The translations under genes and the position numbers were made by a program. From Chryseobacterium oncorhynchi (lineage in GTDB: Bacteria; Bacteroidota; Bacteroidia; Flavobacteriales; Weeksellaceae): a DNA stretch of 64,000 nt. Shown here piece by piece: positions 50,568-60,600 of this stretch (its first letter is position 1; each line of letters opens with the position of its first letter). The notes under the pieces are model-generated. The model was not told the DNA's origin and did no database searches. It saw only the letters and a list, made by a program, of their open reading frames with translations. The stretch covers positions 434,001 through 498,000 of the forward strand of contig NZ_PPEI02000003.1 in the NCBI RefSeq assembly GCF_002899895.1, in the 5' to 3' direction.

Positions 50568-53500
50568 TTACTCTTTAATAATTTTAACCAGTGTTTCAGA
50601 ATTATTAATTCTTACTAAATAAGCTCCGGATATTAAAGAAGAAAGATCTGTCTTCTCATTTTCAAACTTACCAGACTTGATAAGCTGTCCAGACATATTG
50701 TAAATCTGATAATAATATTCTTTAACCTCATTAGGCTTGATGTACAGAATGTTTTTTACCGGATTCGGGAAAACAGTTAGTTTGTCCTTTACAATCATTT
50801 CTGTAACCTTGGCTTGTTCAAAAGTACTAGATGCTTTTCTAAAGGCATCCTTAGGTACAGGAACAGCATTAGGATCATATCTAGCTATTTCATTACCCAA
50901 GCCATCATACTGTATTTTTGCACAACGGCAAGACATTCCTGCCTGTGGAGAAAAAGCAAAAGATGGGTTAAGGAAATATAGCTTATCATTAGCTCCGGTT
51001 GTAATTTCTGCATTGAAATACATTCCTGCGGCTTGTCCTCCAGTTCCTATCGGTGCAGAAGTCCAGATGCCAGATCTTCTAAGTTGGGCTGTTACATCTG
51101 GTGTTACGATGTCGTCAAGTGTTTTTCCTCCTGCAAAACCTCGGATACCATTATTGGCAAAAGTTCCAATGTTATATTCAGGTCTGTTTAGAATATATCC
51201 ATATCGTATAGGTAATTTGCTGGTAGGTATTACCCTTACATATCCACCTAGATAAGTCATTTTATTAACATTATAAGACTCATTACTTACATAGGCATTT
51301 ACATCTGATGGATCTATTCCATAGAAGTTCTTATAAACTCCTGACTGCAGGATACTGAACTTAGCATTGTAAAACCAAGGTGAGTTACCTTTGGCATAGG
51401 CTAAATATCCATCAAATATATTGACTCCCTCTGCAGATGTACCCTGCAAGTCTGGTATTCTCCATCCTTCAGGACAAGGGTCATACGGAGATTTTTCCGT
51501 AGCGTGACCCCAACGATTTGGAAGAAGTCCATTCTCATCAGATAACCAGTCTTTAACTGTACTCGTGGAGTTACTATACATAAAGATAAACGGATTGTTT
51601 ACAGAATATTTTATGATTTTTTTAATCCTGTCTGATGTTGCATCATTTGCACTGATTATATTTGAATATGTAGAATATTCTTTAGTATAATTTGCTTCGT
51701 AATTTGTATTGTTAATTGCTGCAGAATATATTGGGGTAGTACCGCTTATGCCTGTCTGTTTAAAAATAGTATACACATTGAATGAGCGATAGGTATTGTA
51801 GAAGCCTCCAGGATTGTAGAATACCGGTATTGGATCTTTTCTTCCCCATTGGAAGTGCATACCACCACTGTTTTTTATCTGCAATACCCTTAAACTATTT
51901 TCAGCCGTTGGATTAGCCGGATTGTAAGATAGAGGATCGGTGGTTGATTCTGCAGGTAACGCCATGTGTGTATCAATAAAAGGCATTTGTGCTCCTAAAT
52001 CTCTATCCATTAAAATAGTTTTTAAAGGAACTCCATAATAACTGTTGGCAGGATTAACAAACTGGTTGCTTGAATCAGATTTAAGACCCCCATTGGCAAC
52101 CGTTTCTGTAGTGAATTCAGCTTGTTGCTGTACAATAGACTGTGGAACCCATATATGCCAGCTCCAAATAATCGGGTCATTGTTGTTATTGTTTACCCAC
52201 TGTCCTGAATTTCCCAAATGAAATGCAACTACGGCATTACCAGCTTTGTTTTCATTCAGTGTTACTCTTAATTTGGCATCTTCAATAGATCCATCTATAA
52301 TCTCAATTTTTGAAATTAAAGTTTTGTCAGTTGCCCAAACAATGGATGTTGACTTGGCACTTCCCGTAGGAAAATCATTATTCTCAGATAAGTATAGTTT
52401 GTACATTGCATAGGCCTTTCTTAAAGGAATATCAATTATTCTATCCTTATCAGCCGGAGTGGTTGTTGCTAATGTTGAATTTGTATACTCAATATAGCTA
52501 TTAGGTTCTTTTGTCCATCCTTTAAGGGTTTCCAATGAATATTGTACAGGAGATGAGGCAATATATTCTGCTTCAAATTCTGCGGGCATATAAGCATTAT
52601 TCGGATCCTTTATACAACGTACAGCTCTTGTTTCATAAGTGTTTCCTTCTAAAACTCGGTTGTATGCGATATTATGCCATCCCAGATTTGAGTGGTTAGG
52701 TACGTTTCCTGCATCTGATATAAGGAAAAGTCCTCTTGTTCCTGTAACGGGAGCTTCTCCTGGGCTGATGGAAGAGAAAAAGGTGGAGGCATGCAATGCT
52801 CCGTCACTGTGCTGATCTTGAAAACCTATGAATGGTTGTTTGTATAATTTGTTACCATCCCTTAAGGCATCAATCTGCGCACTGGTACGGTTAGCCAAGG
52901 TCATCGGTTGAGGATAATATTCATAATTTCCAGTGATTGGCAATATTCCTAAGTTTCGGTCTGAAACATTGCTTAAATCAAATCCATATCCGGGATATAC
53001 CTTTATTCCAGGGTATTGAACACTTGGAGTATTAGGAACAATATCTACATTACCTAAACCTCCGGTTTTACCCCATGGACTGGATTTAGGAGAAGCATCT
53101 ACTGATGAGTAGAAAGACGGAACTCTCCATCCGCAAGGGCATGGGTCAAAAGATGATTTCAAGGCATATTGCTTACTTTCTTTGGCAACAGTTGCGTCGG
53201 AAGTATTCATATTTACCCATTTTCCACCACGAGTATCTCCCCATAGGTCCCAGGTTTCATTTTCGTAATGGTTATTTTTATTGAAAAATTTATATTTATT
53301 TTTAGAGAACCAGGTGGTTTGTTCTTTCCTTTCCCAATCAGATGTATTAGGTCCCTGTTTCAGATAATTTTCACCATTATCCACTAATGTTTCTCCAATT
53401 TTATACACATAGACAGGAGGAATAATCAGATTGATTGGATTATTAATAGAATATCTAATGTTTCCGTTAGGAGAGTCAAAACCAGTATTGTCCGCTGCTG

Positions 53501-55532
53501 CATATAGATTTCCTCTGTATTTTGAGGGAACAGAACCTTTTAATGTTCCTACTTCCCCTTTGATGGTATATACAGAGAGATCCTTGTAATTTGATGGGAA
53601 CGGGTCTTTTCTTCCCCATTGATACTGCAATCCTCCAGATTTGTGGAAATCATGACCTACAAGCTTAGCATTGGTTGCACCTAGGTTTCTGTCCATCCAT
53701 CTCCAGTCTGTCACCTGTTGGTTCTCTTTATCAGCTTCAAATCCTTGATGATAAGTACTTCCATTTGTTGGGTCATCAGTAACCCAAACATGCCATGTCC
53801 AATATACTTTATCATTGATGCGATAAGAAACTACGGCGTTTCCTTCTTTAAGCTTATTAACAAGTACTTTGATTTTAGCATTTTCTCCATTTCCTTCAAG
53901 TGCAACTGATTTTATCAATCCCACTTCATCTTCCCAATATAATCCGGCTTTAGCAATTCCTCCGTCTGGAATTTTAGTATAATTGTTCAGTTCATCTTTC
54001 ATTAAATCGCCTCCTTTTGCCCACATCTCATATGCTTTTTTAACGGGGATGTAAAGGCCATCTACGGCATTGCCATTCTTGTCTTTTCCTGTAAAAATAT
54101 AGCTGTTAGGAGCCTTGGTCCAGTCTGTAGCATTGTTGTCAGGAAGGGCTCCCGAATTTACTGTGAAGCATGAGTTGACACATTCTCCAACATTATAAGG
54201 AACATTGAAGATTCCTACATAGTTAATGAATTTTGATACTTCCGATTCAATATCTTGTAAAGATCTTACAGGCTGATAGAAGTTGGTCACGTCATTTCTT
54301 AGGGCTCCCATGCCATATAAAGTCATTTCAGGAGTATGAGAAATGATAAGGTCTTCAGAACCTGGCCCTCTGCGGGCATTTCCTTCATTATTAGTATAAC
54401 CGAAATGAGGTGCTCCGTAATTACTGTGAGCGGTCAGATTGGTAATATTGATATAGGAGCCATTGCTTTTATATACCCTGAATCCTGTAATATAACTGGA
54501 TACAATCACTATAGGTTCCTGATCAGTCATGAAATCAGATAGTTTTTCATGGATTGTATTGTACATGTTAAAGTATCTGCTTTCCAGACTGTTTGGATTC
54601 TTGAAGTTATGGTAACCTGGCCCGTTAGGTTCTCCCGGCCATTGGCTGAACTTCATCATCAATCCGTGGATGGAAAATTTTCCTGCAAACATATATACCG
54701 GGTCATTATAGCTATATAAATACGGTATGGGATGTCCAGGCATTGCATGATAGATAAACTCAGGAGTAGCTCCCAATGTATCACTTATGGCTCCTGTATT
54801 TATTAGTTTTATAGATTTGCCCCCATTGGAATCTGTGATGAGGCTTGAAGGATTTGTTGGAGCAAATACGACATCATCCTTTTTATTGTTCATGATGACA
54901 TTGCCAAGCTTGTTCCATGCATGAGCCGATGTTACCCTGTCTTTAATACCAGTCACCTTTCCTGCATTGTCTAAGATCAATGTGGCTTCTTTTTTAGGAG
55001 TTAGGAGGATGGTATATTCATTTTCATCAAGGTCACAGCTGGTAGCTGTATAATCCCCTTGTTTGTAATGATTTACCGACTTGTTCCAAACTACACTGTT
55101 GAAGTTACTGAGATTAGAATTCGAGCTGAGTTCAATTTTCAGATTATGAGTTGCTGAGGTAGAGATTGGTAATTCAAAAGCAGCTTTAAGGTTTTCATTG
55201 TATTGGTTGTAAGAATACAAGATTTTGCACCAAGCGGTTACCCAGTTACCTTGTTGGGTTTGGTACTTGATTTCCATTCGGATATCATCACTGGTGAAAG
55301 GTTTTGTAAGTTTACCTTCAACAACGGTTAGTCCTTTTTGGTTAACATTCTGCTGAATGGTAAAACCAGGATCCAAATCATAGAGATAGGGTGGAGCATA
55401 GCGGCTCGACCTTGAAAATTCTTCTTTTCCATAACTGTACTCTCCCAGGACGGGTGAGACTCTCGAAAAAGCATGGGCAGGTACTATATAAAATAGTACG
55501 GCAAGAGCCCTGAGCATAGATTTTTTTTTCAT
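50568..55532 (-). CDS. Very large T9SS type A secreted protein with duplicated FISUMP-like unit
   Basis: 1654 residues. Signal peptide (ALAVLFYIVPAHAFS). A unique N-terminal region (about 25-460) is followed by two related units near 465-1000 and 1003-1560. Each holds WTKxPNSYI, IPxxKAYxM, GNAVVxF/Y, WxWHxWV, RxLGA, QWGRKDPxP and DPCPxGWRxP; the last parts resemble the Fibrobacter FISUMP domain. The C-terminal ~72 residues (LTVFPNPVKNILYI, YNMSGQLIKSGK, GAYLVRINN, KIIKE) are a type A sorting domain, so the protein is exported by the type IX system and attached to or released from the surface. Role unknown; an adhesin or scaffold is plausible. Single-gene unit. Confidence 0.88.
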   Translation of the reverse strand: MKKKSMLRALAVLFYIVPAHAFSRVSPVLGEYSYGKEEFSRSSRYAPPYLYDLDPGFTIQQNVNQKGLTVVEGKLTKPFTSDDIRMEIKYQTQQGNWVTAWCKILYSYNQYNENLKAAFELPISTSATHNLKIELSSNSNLSNFNSVVWNKSVNHYKQGDYTATSCDLDENEYTILLTPKKEATLILDNAGKVTGIKDRVTSAHAWNKLGNVIMNNKKDDVVFAPTNPSSLITDSNGGKSIKLINTGAISDTLGATPEFIYHAMPGHPIPYLYSYNDPVYMFAGKFSIHGLMMKFSQWPGEPNGPGYHNFKNPNSLESRYFNMYNTIHEKLSDFMTDQEPIVIVSSYITGFRVYKSNGSYINITNLTAHSNYGAPHFGYTNNEGNARRGPGSEDLIISHTPEMTLYGMGALRNDVTNFYQPVRSLQDIESEVSKFINYVGIFNVPYNVGECVNSCFTVNSGALPDNNATDWTKAPNSYIFTGKDKNGNAVDGLYIPVKKAYEMWAKGGDLMKDELNNYTKIPDGGIAKAGLYWEDEVGLIKSVALEGNGENAKIKVLVNKLKEGNAVVSYRINDKVYWTWHVWVTDDPTNGSTYHQGFEADKENQQVTDWRWMDRNLGATNAKLVGHDFHKSGGLQYQWGRKDPFPSNYKDLSVYTIKGEVGTLKGSVPSKYRGNLYAAADNTGFDSPNGNIRYSINNPINLIIPPVYVYKIGETLVDNGENYLKQGPNTSDWERKEQTTWFSKNKYKFFNKNNHYENETWDLWGDTRGGKWVNMNTSDATVAKESKQYALKSSFDPCPCGWRVPSFYSSVDASPKSSPWGKTGGLGNVDIVPNTPSVQYPGIKVYPGYGFDLSNVSDRNLGILPITGNYEYYPQPMTLANRTSAQIDALRDGNKLYKQPFIGFQDQHSDGALHASTFFSSISPGEAPVTGTRGLFLISDAGNVPNHSNLGWHNIAYNRVLEGNTYETRAVRCIKDPNNAYMPAEFEAEYIASSPVQYSLETLKGWTKEPNSYIEYTNSTLATTTPADKDRIIDIPLRKAYAMYKLYLSENNDFPTGSAKSTSIVWATDKTLISKIEIIDGSIEDAKLRVTLNENKAGNAVVAFHLGNSGQWVNNNNNDPIIWSWHIWVPQSIVQQQAEFTTETVANGGLKSDSSNQFVNPANSYYGVPLKTILMDRDLGAQMPFIDTHMALPAESTTDPLSYNPANPTAENSLRVLQIKNSGGMHFQWGRKDPIPVFYNPGGFYNTYRSFNVYTIFKQTGISGTTPIYSAAINNTNYEANYTKEYSTYSNIISANDATSDRIKKIIKYSVNNPFIFMYSNSTSTVKDWLSDENGLLPNRWGHATEKSPYDPCPEGWRIPDLQGTSAEGVNIFDGYLAYAKGNSPWFYNAKFSILQSGVYKNFYGIDPSDVNAYVSNESYNVNKMTYLGGYVRVIPTSKLPIRYGYILNRPEYNIGTFANNGIRGFAGGKTLDDIVTPDVTAQLRRSGIWTSAPIGTGGQAAGMYFNAEITTGANDKLYFLNPSFAFSPQAGMSCRCAKIQYDGLGNEIARYDPNAVPVPKDAFRKASSTFEQAKVTEMIVKDKLTVFPNPVKNILYIKPNEVKEYYYQIYNMSGQLIKSGKFENEKTDLSSLISGAYLVRINNSETLVKIIKE

Positions 55533-55830
55533 AATGTTCCGAGGAATTGTTAAGTGTTGTGTTTTGAATGAATATGAAGATTAATATTAGAATTATATTG
55601 TTCTTTTCATTGACGGATAATGAAAATACAAAGACGGTAAACATATGATTGTCTACAGTTTTCTAATTTTAAACTGTTGCTATTTTTTGAAATAAAAAAG
55701 AATAAGGAAATGACAGTTTTCAAACTGCCTTGTGTGAATTTGAGTATTTTTTTTCATGGTATGTGTTTTTAGTTTTATGAAAAATAAGTGAAAGCATAGC
55801 TCTCTTTATTTTTTTGTAAAAGTAAATAAA
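55533..55830. other. Leader region of the 1654-residue protein gene, no gene called
   Basis: Part of a 406-nt gap. AT-rich, no exact TAnnTTTG on the minus strand, no open frame of note. The promoter of the large T9SS gene was not identified here. Confidence 0.4.
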
Positions 55831-55869
55831 AATAATAAATCCCACAATATTGATGTGGGATTTATTATT
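55831..55869 (-). terminator. Strong terminator at the end of the left polysaccharide sub-operon
   Basis: Perfect 16-bp stem AATAATAAATCCCACA / TGTGGGATTTATTATT with a 7-nt loop, followed on the minus strand by TTTTTATTT. It lies 70 nt after the acyltransferase stop. Confidence 0.9.
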
Positions 55870-55938
55870 GATTATTAATGTGTTATGTTAAGTTGTGTTG
55901 ATGTAAGTTCATTAAGAAAGAATTTATTTGAGCTAAGC

Positions 55939-56499
55939 CTAGATGTATACTTTGTTATTAATATAGCCATTCGTTGCCTCTGCAGTAGGGTAGATCTTTC
56001 CGGGATTTCCCATGACCATAGAATCATTAGGAACATCAAAATTCACATAGGCGTTTGGTGCGATTAATACATTGTTGCCAATCTTTATATTTCCAACAAT
56101 AACAGCGTTGGGACCTATCCATACTTCATCACCTATAACCGGGAATCCCTCATTTTTCCCGCGGTTCTGCTGGCCTATGGTAACTCCTTGGGCAATATTG
56201 CAGTTCTTTCCGATTTTAGTCTTAGGGTTGATCACAAGTGCGCCCCAATGTCCAAGGTAAAACCCTTCTCCAATTTCAGTTTCAGGGTAAATCTGGAAAC
56301 CGTATTTAATTTGATAATGCCTTAAAATTAACCGCCAGAATAGTCCAGAGATAGATTTTTTCTGATATTTCTGTGCTTTTCTAAAAATATAAATATAATG
56401 AAGATTGGGATTAATGCATTTTTTCCAAATTCCAAATGTGGAAAGCCACTGGCCTTTTTCCCTGTAAAAATCTTTCTGTATTATCGTGTAATCCGGCAT
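55939..56499 (-). CDS. Serine-acetyltransferase-like hexapeptide acyltransferase
   Basis: 186 residues. The C-terminal two thirds are a left-handed beta-helix of hexapeptide repeats (IGEGFYLGHWGALVINPKTKIGKNCNIAQGVTIG, VIGDEVWIGPNAVIVGNIKIGNNVLIAPNAYVN). His in GHWGAL and the QNRG-type loop resemble CysE-type and polysaccharide acetyltransferases. A basic N-terminal segment precedes it. It lies 10 nt downstream of a glycosyltransferase, so it likely O- or N-acetylates a sugar of the surface polysaccharide rather than serine. Confidence 0.82.
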   Translation of the reverse strand: MPDYTIIQKDFYREKGQWLSTFGIWKKCINPNLHYIYIFRKAQKYQKKSISGLFWRLILRHYQIKYGFQIYPETEIGEGFYLGHWGALVINPKTKIGKNCNIAQGVTIGQQNRGKNEGFPVIGDEVWIGPNAVIVGNIKIGNNVLIAPNAYVNFDVPNDSMVMGNPGKIYPTAEATNGYINNKVYI

Positions 56500-56509
56500 G
56501 GCAAATATT

Positions 56510-57655
56510 TTATACTTTATCTATAATTTCCTGAAGGTGTGCTACCGATTTCTCCAATACAAATGGGAGATCTGCATGGGAAACTTCCTTTTCGTATTGA
56601 GTGGAAAGTTCCGGATTGGTAAGGAATTGTTTCATTCCTTCATAGATTCCGTCTTCTGAATTTGGAGTAATAATACCCAGTTTTCCATCCTGCAACAAGT
56701 CTCTGATCCCTGAAACGTCCGTAGAAACTACAGGCTTATTCAGAATAAGGGCTTCAGCAATAATGGTAGGAAACCCCTCGTGTCGGGAAGACATGACATA
56801 AAAGTCTGATTTTTTAAGATATGGATAAGGATTGCTTCGGAATCCCAGCATTTTTACAGTTTCCTGAAGTCCCAATTGATTCAATTTTCCGTGAATATTT
56901 TCAAAATCATACCCATCACCAATAATAATGATCTGATGTTTCAAGCCTTCATCCATTAATTTTTTATGGACGTCAAGAAGTCTGTCGTAGCCTTTCTGCG
57001 GATATACCGTTCCAATGGTAACAAAGGTTGGAAGTTCTTTAGAAAAAGGAAAATCATTGATCTCCATGTCTGCCTTTTGTAAGGTATCTTCTTTATCTAT
57101 AGGATTAAAGATCTTAATGACGGCTTGTTTTTCTTTTTCGCTGTGAGCGAGCTTTTGCATTTCTTCCTTTAGCTTATTGGAAATAACGAGGATCTTGTCA
57201 AACTTGAAAAGTTGTTGGATTACATCTGGAGTATATTCCTTAAGGTTGAAAATATCATTCTGAATCCAGATGATTTTCTTAGAATCTTTTTGCGGGCTGG
57301 ATAGAAGCTCTCTGTACATCCCATGGATGGCGGCTATTTCTACATCATATTTTTTGTTCTTTAAAACAAACTTGTAGAGAAGAGACGGAAATAAAAGAAA
57401 CATTTTTTGGTAAAGTACCCTGAATGCCTTTACGGGAATTTCATGAGGCCTGTTGGTGGTAATCATTTCTCCTTTCAGAAGGTAATGTAGATTAACCCAT
57501 GACGGAACTTCCTTAATGTACATTCCTGTATAGAGATTAATTAACAGATCAACTTCATATTTGTCTTCAGGAAGGTTTTTAAGAAAATTGATTAAAACCT
57601 TTTCTGCACCTCCATGGCGCAGGGAACCAATACGTATAAGAATTTTTTTCTTCAT
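56510..57655 (-). CDS. Family 4-type glycosyltransferase (paralogue of the gene at 61593)
   Basis: A 381-residue GT-B glycosyltransferase. GGAEKVLINFL near the start, GTVYPQKGYDRLLD (about 216-229) and EALILNKPVVSTDVSG near residue 308 are the donor-site motifs, with EGFPTIIAEAL giving the E-x7-E pattern. It should add a sugar to a lipid-linked glycan at the membrane. Paralogous to the glycosyltransferase at 61593, which shares NPYPYxKKxDxxxxSS and AEALIL. It lies 62 nt downstream of another glycosyltransferase and 10 nt upstream of the acyltransferase. Confidence 0.88.
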   Translation of the reverse strand: MKKKILIRIGSLRHGGAEKVLINFLKNLPEDKYEVDLLINLYTGMYIKEVPSWVNLHYLLKGEMITTNRPHEIPVKAFRVLYQKMFLLFPSLLYKFVLKNKKYDVEIAAIHGMYRELLSSPQKDSKKIIWIQNDIFNLKEYTPDVIQQLFKFDKILVISNKLKEEMQKLAHSEKEKQAVIKIFNPIDKEDTLQKADMEINDFPFSKELPTFVTIGTVYPQKGYDRLLDVHKKLMDEGLKHQIIIIGDGYDFENIHGKLNQLGLQETVKMLGFRSNPYPYLKKSDFYVMSSRHEGFPTIIAEALILNKPVVSTDVSGIRDLLQDGKLGIITPNSEDGIYEGMKQFLTNPELSTQYEKEVSHADLPFVLEKSVAHLQEIIDKV

Positions 57656-57717
57656 TCAGGAGAATCTTTATATTTAGTGAAAAATATTTACTGCTTACTA
57701 TAAACGGATAATATAGG

Positions 57718-58851
57718 TTATTGCAGGAGTGTGTCCCATTCCTCTAATATAGCTTCTTTTCTCCATTTTTTTGATTCTTCAAAAGAGGATCTCATAAGAT
57801 TAGCTAGCCGTTCATCATCATGAATTAACAATTCAAGTTTTTCAGCAAACATTTTTCTATCATGTAAAGGTATTAAAAAACCATTTTGGTCATTAATAAT
57901 ATCTGCCGGCCCAAACTCGCAATCATAGGAGATAATAGCATTACTGCAGAACATAGCTTCTACAAGAACCAGTCCGAATGCCTCACTTAATGAACTAAAG
58001 ACAAATATCTTTGATTTTTTTAATAATTCGGATACCTCTTCAGGTGCTTTAGGTCCTAATAATAAAACATGTTTCTCCAGATTGTTCTCTTTAATATAGG
58101 CTGCGATATGATCTCTTTCTGACCCTTCACCAATGATCTGTAGTTTCCAATCAGATGGTTTAGGCGTGTCTTTGAAAATCTTAACCAGTTCTATTGCATT
58201 TTTAGTTTTATCCAGTCTGCCAGCAAAACTGATGATGTTCTCTTTTTCATGATTCGGAGTAAATGTAAGATCTTCATACATTTCGTCCGAAAGATTGGGA
58301 ATGAAAAAAGTAGTGTTCAGCTTTTCATAATACTCCACAGACGGTTTATTGATGCTAACAATAGATTTTAACTTCCGATAATTCTTTCTAAGCATTTTAT
58401 CATAGAGGATTCCACCTACCCGGAATGAAGAGTGCTCCCAGGCAATAGTTTTTTTGCTGACTTCCTTATCAAAAGAAAGCATGGTGGCCAGTTTATACCA
58501 ACATGTAACAATAGTAGAGTAATTGTGGTGGTTTTTCTTGATCCAATCCCGGAATACCCTATAAGAACCCCAGTCATAAAGATAGGAATAGGCTGTATGT
58601 ATTTTAGGAACAGAACTATATTTTTCTCTGATATGTATCGCAAACTGTGAATACTTGTCTGCAAATGAATCTATATAATGTTTTTTGATTTTGGGATTGA
58701 CGGTATAAAAATCGTCATGGGGAGCCATTAGAAAAAGAATCTCGACAGCATATCCCCGGTCTGCTAAATTAGAAGTAATATTAGTCAGAACTTTTGCTAC
58801 ACCACCAATTTTAATATTCTGATAGTATACAAATAAAATTTTTTTATTCAT
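57718..58851 (-). CDS. Family 4-type glycosyltransferase
   Basis: A 377-residue GT-B enzyme: KIGGVAKVLTNITSNL near the start, ISFAGRLDKTKNAIELV (about 208-224) and SLSEAFGLVLVEAMFCSNAIIS (about 284-305) with the E-x7-E motif. A different branch from the two paralogues flanking the locus. It leads a three-gene transcript with the next glycosyltransferase and acyltransferase, using the -7 element TACTTTTG at 58884. Acceptor unknown. Confidence 0.88.
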   Translation of the reverse strand: MNKKILFVYYQNIKIGGVAKVLTNITSNLADRGYAVEILFLMAPHDDFYTVNPKIKKHYIDSFADKYSQFAIHIREKYSSVPKIHTAYSYLYDWGSYRVFRDWIKKNHHNYSTIVTCWYKLATMLSFDKEVSKKTIAWEHSSFRVGGILYDKMLRKNYRKLKSIVSINKPSVEYYEKLNTTFFIPNLSDEMYEDLTFTPNHEKENIISFAGRLDKTKNAIELVKIFKDTPKPSDWKLQIIGEGSERDHIAAYIKENNLEKHVLLLGPKAPEEVSELLKKSKIFVFSSLSEAFGLVLVEAMFCSNAIISYDCEFGPADIINDQNGFLIPLHDRKMFAEKLELLIHDDERLANLMRSSFEESKKWRKEAILEEWDTLLQ

Positions 58852-58883
58852 TTGTGGTTTTTAATTCATCGTTATGTTTGACA

Positions 58884-58891
58884 CAAAAGTA
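58884..58891 (-). promoter_or_regulatory. -7 promoter element (TACTTTTG) of the glycosyltransferase sub-operon
   Basis: CAAAAGTA on plus reads TACTTTTG on minus, about 32 nt before the glycosyltransferase start codon. Confidence 0.55.
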
Positions 58892-58984
58892 TAAAAAATA
58901 AAGTTTCTGTTCTGAAATAGTGTGATTTTTTTAATAAACAAAAAGAGTCTCAAAAAACGAATATATTATTAGAGTCCTATATAT

Positions 58985-59554
58985 TTATTTTATTCTTCTT
59001 GCTTTTTTGTATTTGTGTGGAAGATTGGCTTTAATGTATTCATCCAGTTTTTTGCGGTCTTTTTCTAGTTCTCTCGGGTAATCTGGGTTGTTTTTTAAAA
59101 CAATGTCTCCATAATCTTCAATGGTACAGAGGAATTGGGCTGGATTGCCAATAAATACAGTATTATCCGGCATAGACTGCGATAAAACTGAATTGGCTCC
59201 CAGTATACAATTGTTTCCAATCTGTACATCCTGGGTAATAACGCAATTAATCCCGATTGTACAGTTGTTACCAATTTTAATTCTTCCGAGAATCCTAGCA
59301 TCTTCATACCCGGGAAGCTTTCTCAGTAGAGTGGTGGTTCCACCATGGTTAACAAATCTTACACCTGCAGCAATATTAACATCATCACCAATTTCAATAA
59401 GATAAGGTTCCGTGCCAAAATAGATTTTGTCCGGCATATTGAAATTTTTCCCTACTTTCATACCATGATATTTTGCGGCCTCTAAACTGGCTTTGTTTAA
59501 AAAGGTATGATAGACGGAATGTATTTTAAGTACTATTCGGTATATGAATATCAT
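58985..59554 (-). CDS. Hexapeptide-repeat acyltransferase of the polysaccharide locus
   Basis: 189 residues. Left-handed beta-helix repeats run from about residue 48 (YLIEIGDDVNIAAGVRFVNHGGTTT) to 140 (KIGNNCTIGINCVITQDVQIGNNCILGANSVLSQSMP), with the catalytic-type His in VNHGG. Resembles maltose/galactoside-type and capsular acetyltransferases. It is divergent from the KAS III gene across a 44-nt gap, suggesting coordinated expression. It could transfer an acetyl group or the acyl chain made by the neighbouring KAS III-ACP-SDR set to the polysaccharide. That last point is inference. Confidence 0.8.
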   Translation of the reverse strand: MIFIYRIVLKIHSVYHTFLNKASLEAAKYHGMKVGKNFNMPDKIYFGTEPYLIEIGDDVNIAAGVRFVNHGGTTTLLRKLPGYEDARILGRIKIGNNCTIGINCVITQDVQIGNNCILGANSVLSQSMPDNTVFIGNPAQFLCTIEDYGDIVLKNNPDYPRELEKDRKKLDEYIKANLPHKYKKARRIK

Positions 59555-59573
59555 TATTGTAAATTTGTTTTTT

Positions 59574-59581
59574 ACTTTTGC
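59574..59581 (+). promoter_or_regulatory. -7 promoter element (TACTTTTG) of the KAS III-ACP-SDR operon
   Basis: TACTTTTG followed by C at 59582, 17 nt before ATG 59599. It shows that the longer frame beginning with TTG at 59578 is not used. Confidence 0.6.
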
Positions 59582-59598
59582 AAAGAAAAAGAATTTAT

Positions 59599-60573
59599 AT
59601 GATAAAAGTTTCCAAAATAGAATATTATTTGCCGGAGCTGGTTCTTACCAACGAGGATTTGGAAAAAGAGTTCCCCGAATGGAGTTCCGAAAGGATCCAG
59701 GAAAAAGTAGGCATCTCACAACGCCACATCTCAGCAGAAAATGAAACGGTATTAGACCTTGCCGTAAAATCATCAGAAAAACTTTTCGAGAGTTATGACA
59801 GAGAAAAAGTAGACTTTATTCTCTTTTGTACCCAAAGTCCAGACTATTTTCTTCCCACTACGGCTTGTATTTTGCAAGATAAACTTGGGCTGAGAAAAAA
59901 TATAGGTGCCATGGATTTTAATTTGGGATGTTCCGGATTTGTCTATGGACTGGCATTTGCCAAAGGTCTGATTGCAGGAGGAATTGCCAAAAGTATTCTG
60001 CTGATCACTTCAGAAACCTATACAAAACACATCAATCCAAAAGATAAAGGAAACCGAAGTATATTCGGGGATGCATCTGCTTCAGCTATTATAGAAAAAG
60101 CCGAAAATGGAAAAGATTATAAGTTCTGTCTGGGAACGGATGGAAGCGGTGCTGAAAATCTTATTGTAAAAAAAGGAGCTTTCAGAACAGATTTTGAACT
60201 GAATCCTGAGAATGAGTTTGAGCCGGAAAACTTATACATGAACGGTCCGGAGATTTTTAATTTTACAATTGAAAATATTCCCGGTCTGGTAAAAGAAACC
60301 ATGGAAGTGAATGGGCTGACAATGGATGATATAGATCATTTTGTTTTTCACCAGGCTAACTCTTTTATGTTGAATTATCTAAGAAAGAAAACAAAAATAC
60401 CGGCAGAAAAGTTCTATATTGATATGGAAAAAACAGGAAATACCGTTTCTGCAACCATTCCAATTGCATTGAAAAATATGATGGATAAAGGAATGTTAAA
60501 AGAAGGCGATAAGATTCTGGTAGCAGGATTTGGCGTTGGATATTCCTGGGGCGCCACAATATTGGAAATTTAA
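59599..60573 (+). CDS. Beta-ketoacyl-ACP synthase III-like enzyme of the polysaccharide locus
   Basis: 324 residues from MIKVSKIEYYLPELVL. The FabH triad is complete: Cys111 (NLGCSGF), His251 (FHQAN) and Asn281 (TGNTVS). KAS III condenses an acyl-CoA with malonyl-ACP. Here the gene is followed 27 nt later by its own ACP and then a reductase, all inside a glycosyltransferase cluster. So it is probably a dedicated synthase making a short acyl or hydroxyacyl group, not the housekeeping fatty acid FabH. Substrate choice is not readable. Confidence 0.9.
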   Translation: MIKVSKIEYYLPELVLTNEDLEKEFPEWSSERIQEKVGISQRHISAENETVLDLAVKSSEKLFESYDREKVDFILFCTQSPDYFLPTTACILQDKLGLRKNIGAMDFNLGCSGFVYGLAFAKGLIAGGIAKSILLITSETYTKHINPKDKGNRSIFGDASASAIIEKAENGKDYKFCLGTDGSGAENLIVKKGAFRTDFELNPENEFEPENLYMNGPEIFNFTIENIPGLVKETMEVNGLTMDDIDHFVFHQANSFMLNYLRKKTKIPAEKFYIDMEKTGNTVSATIPIALKNMMDKGMLKEGDKILVAGFGVGYSWGATILEI

Positions 60574-60600
60574 TTATAAACATCATAAAATAAAAAATAT

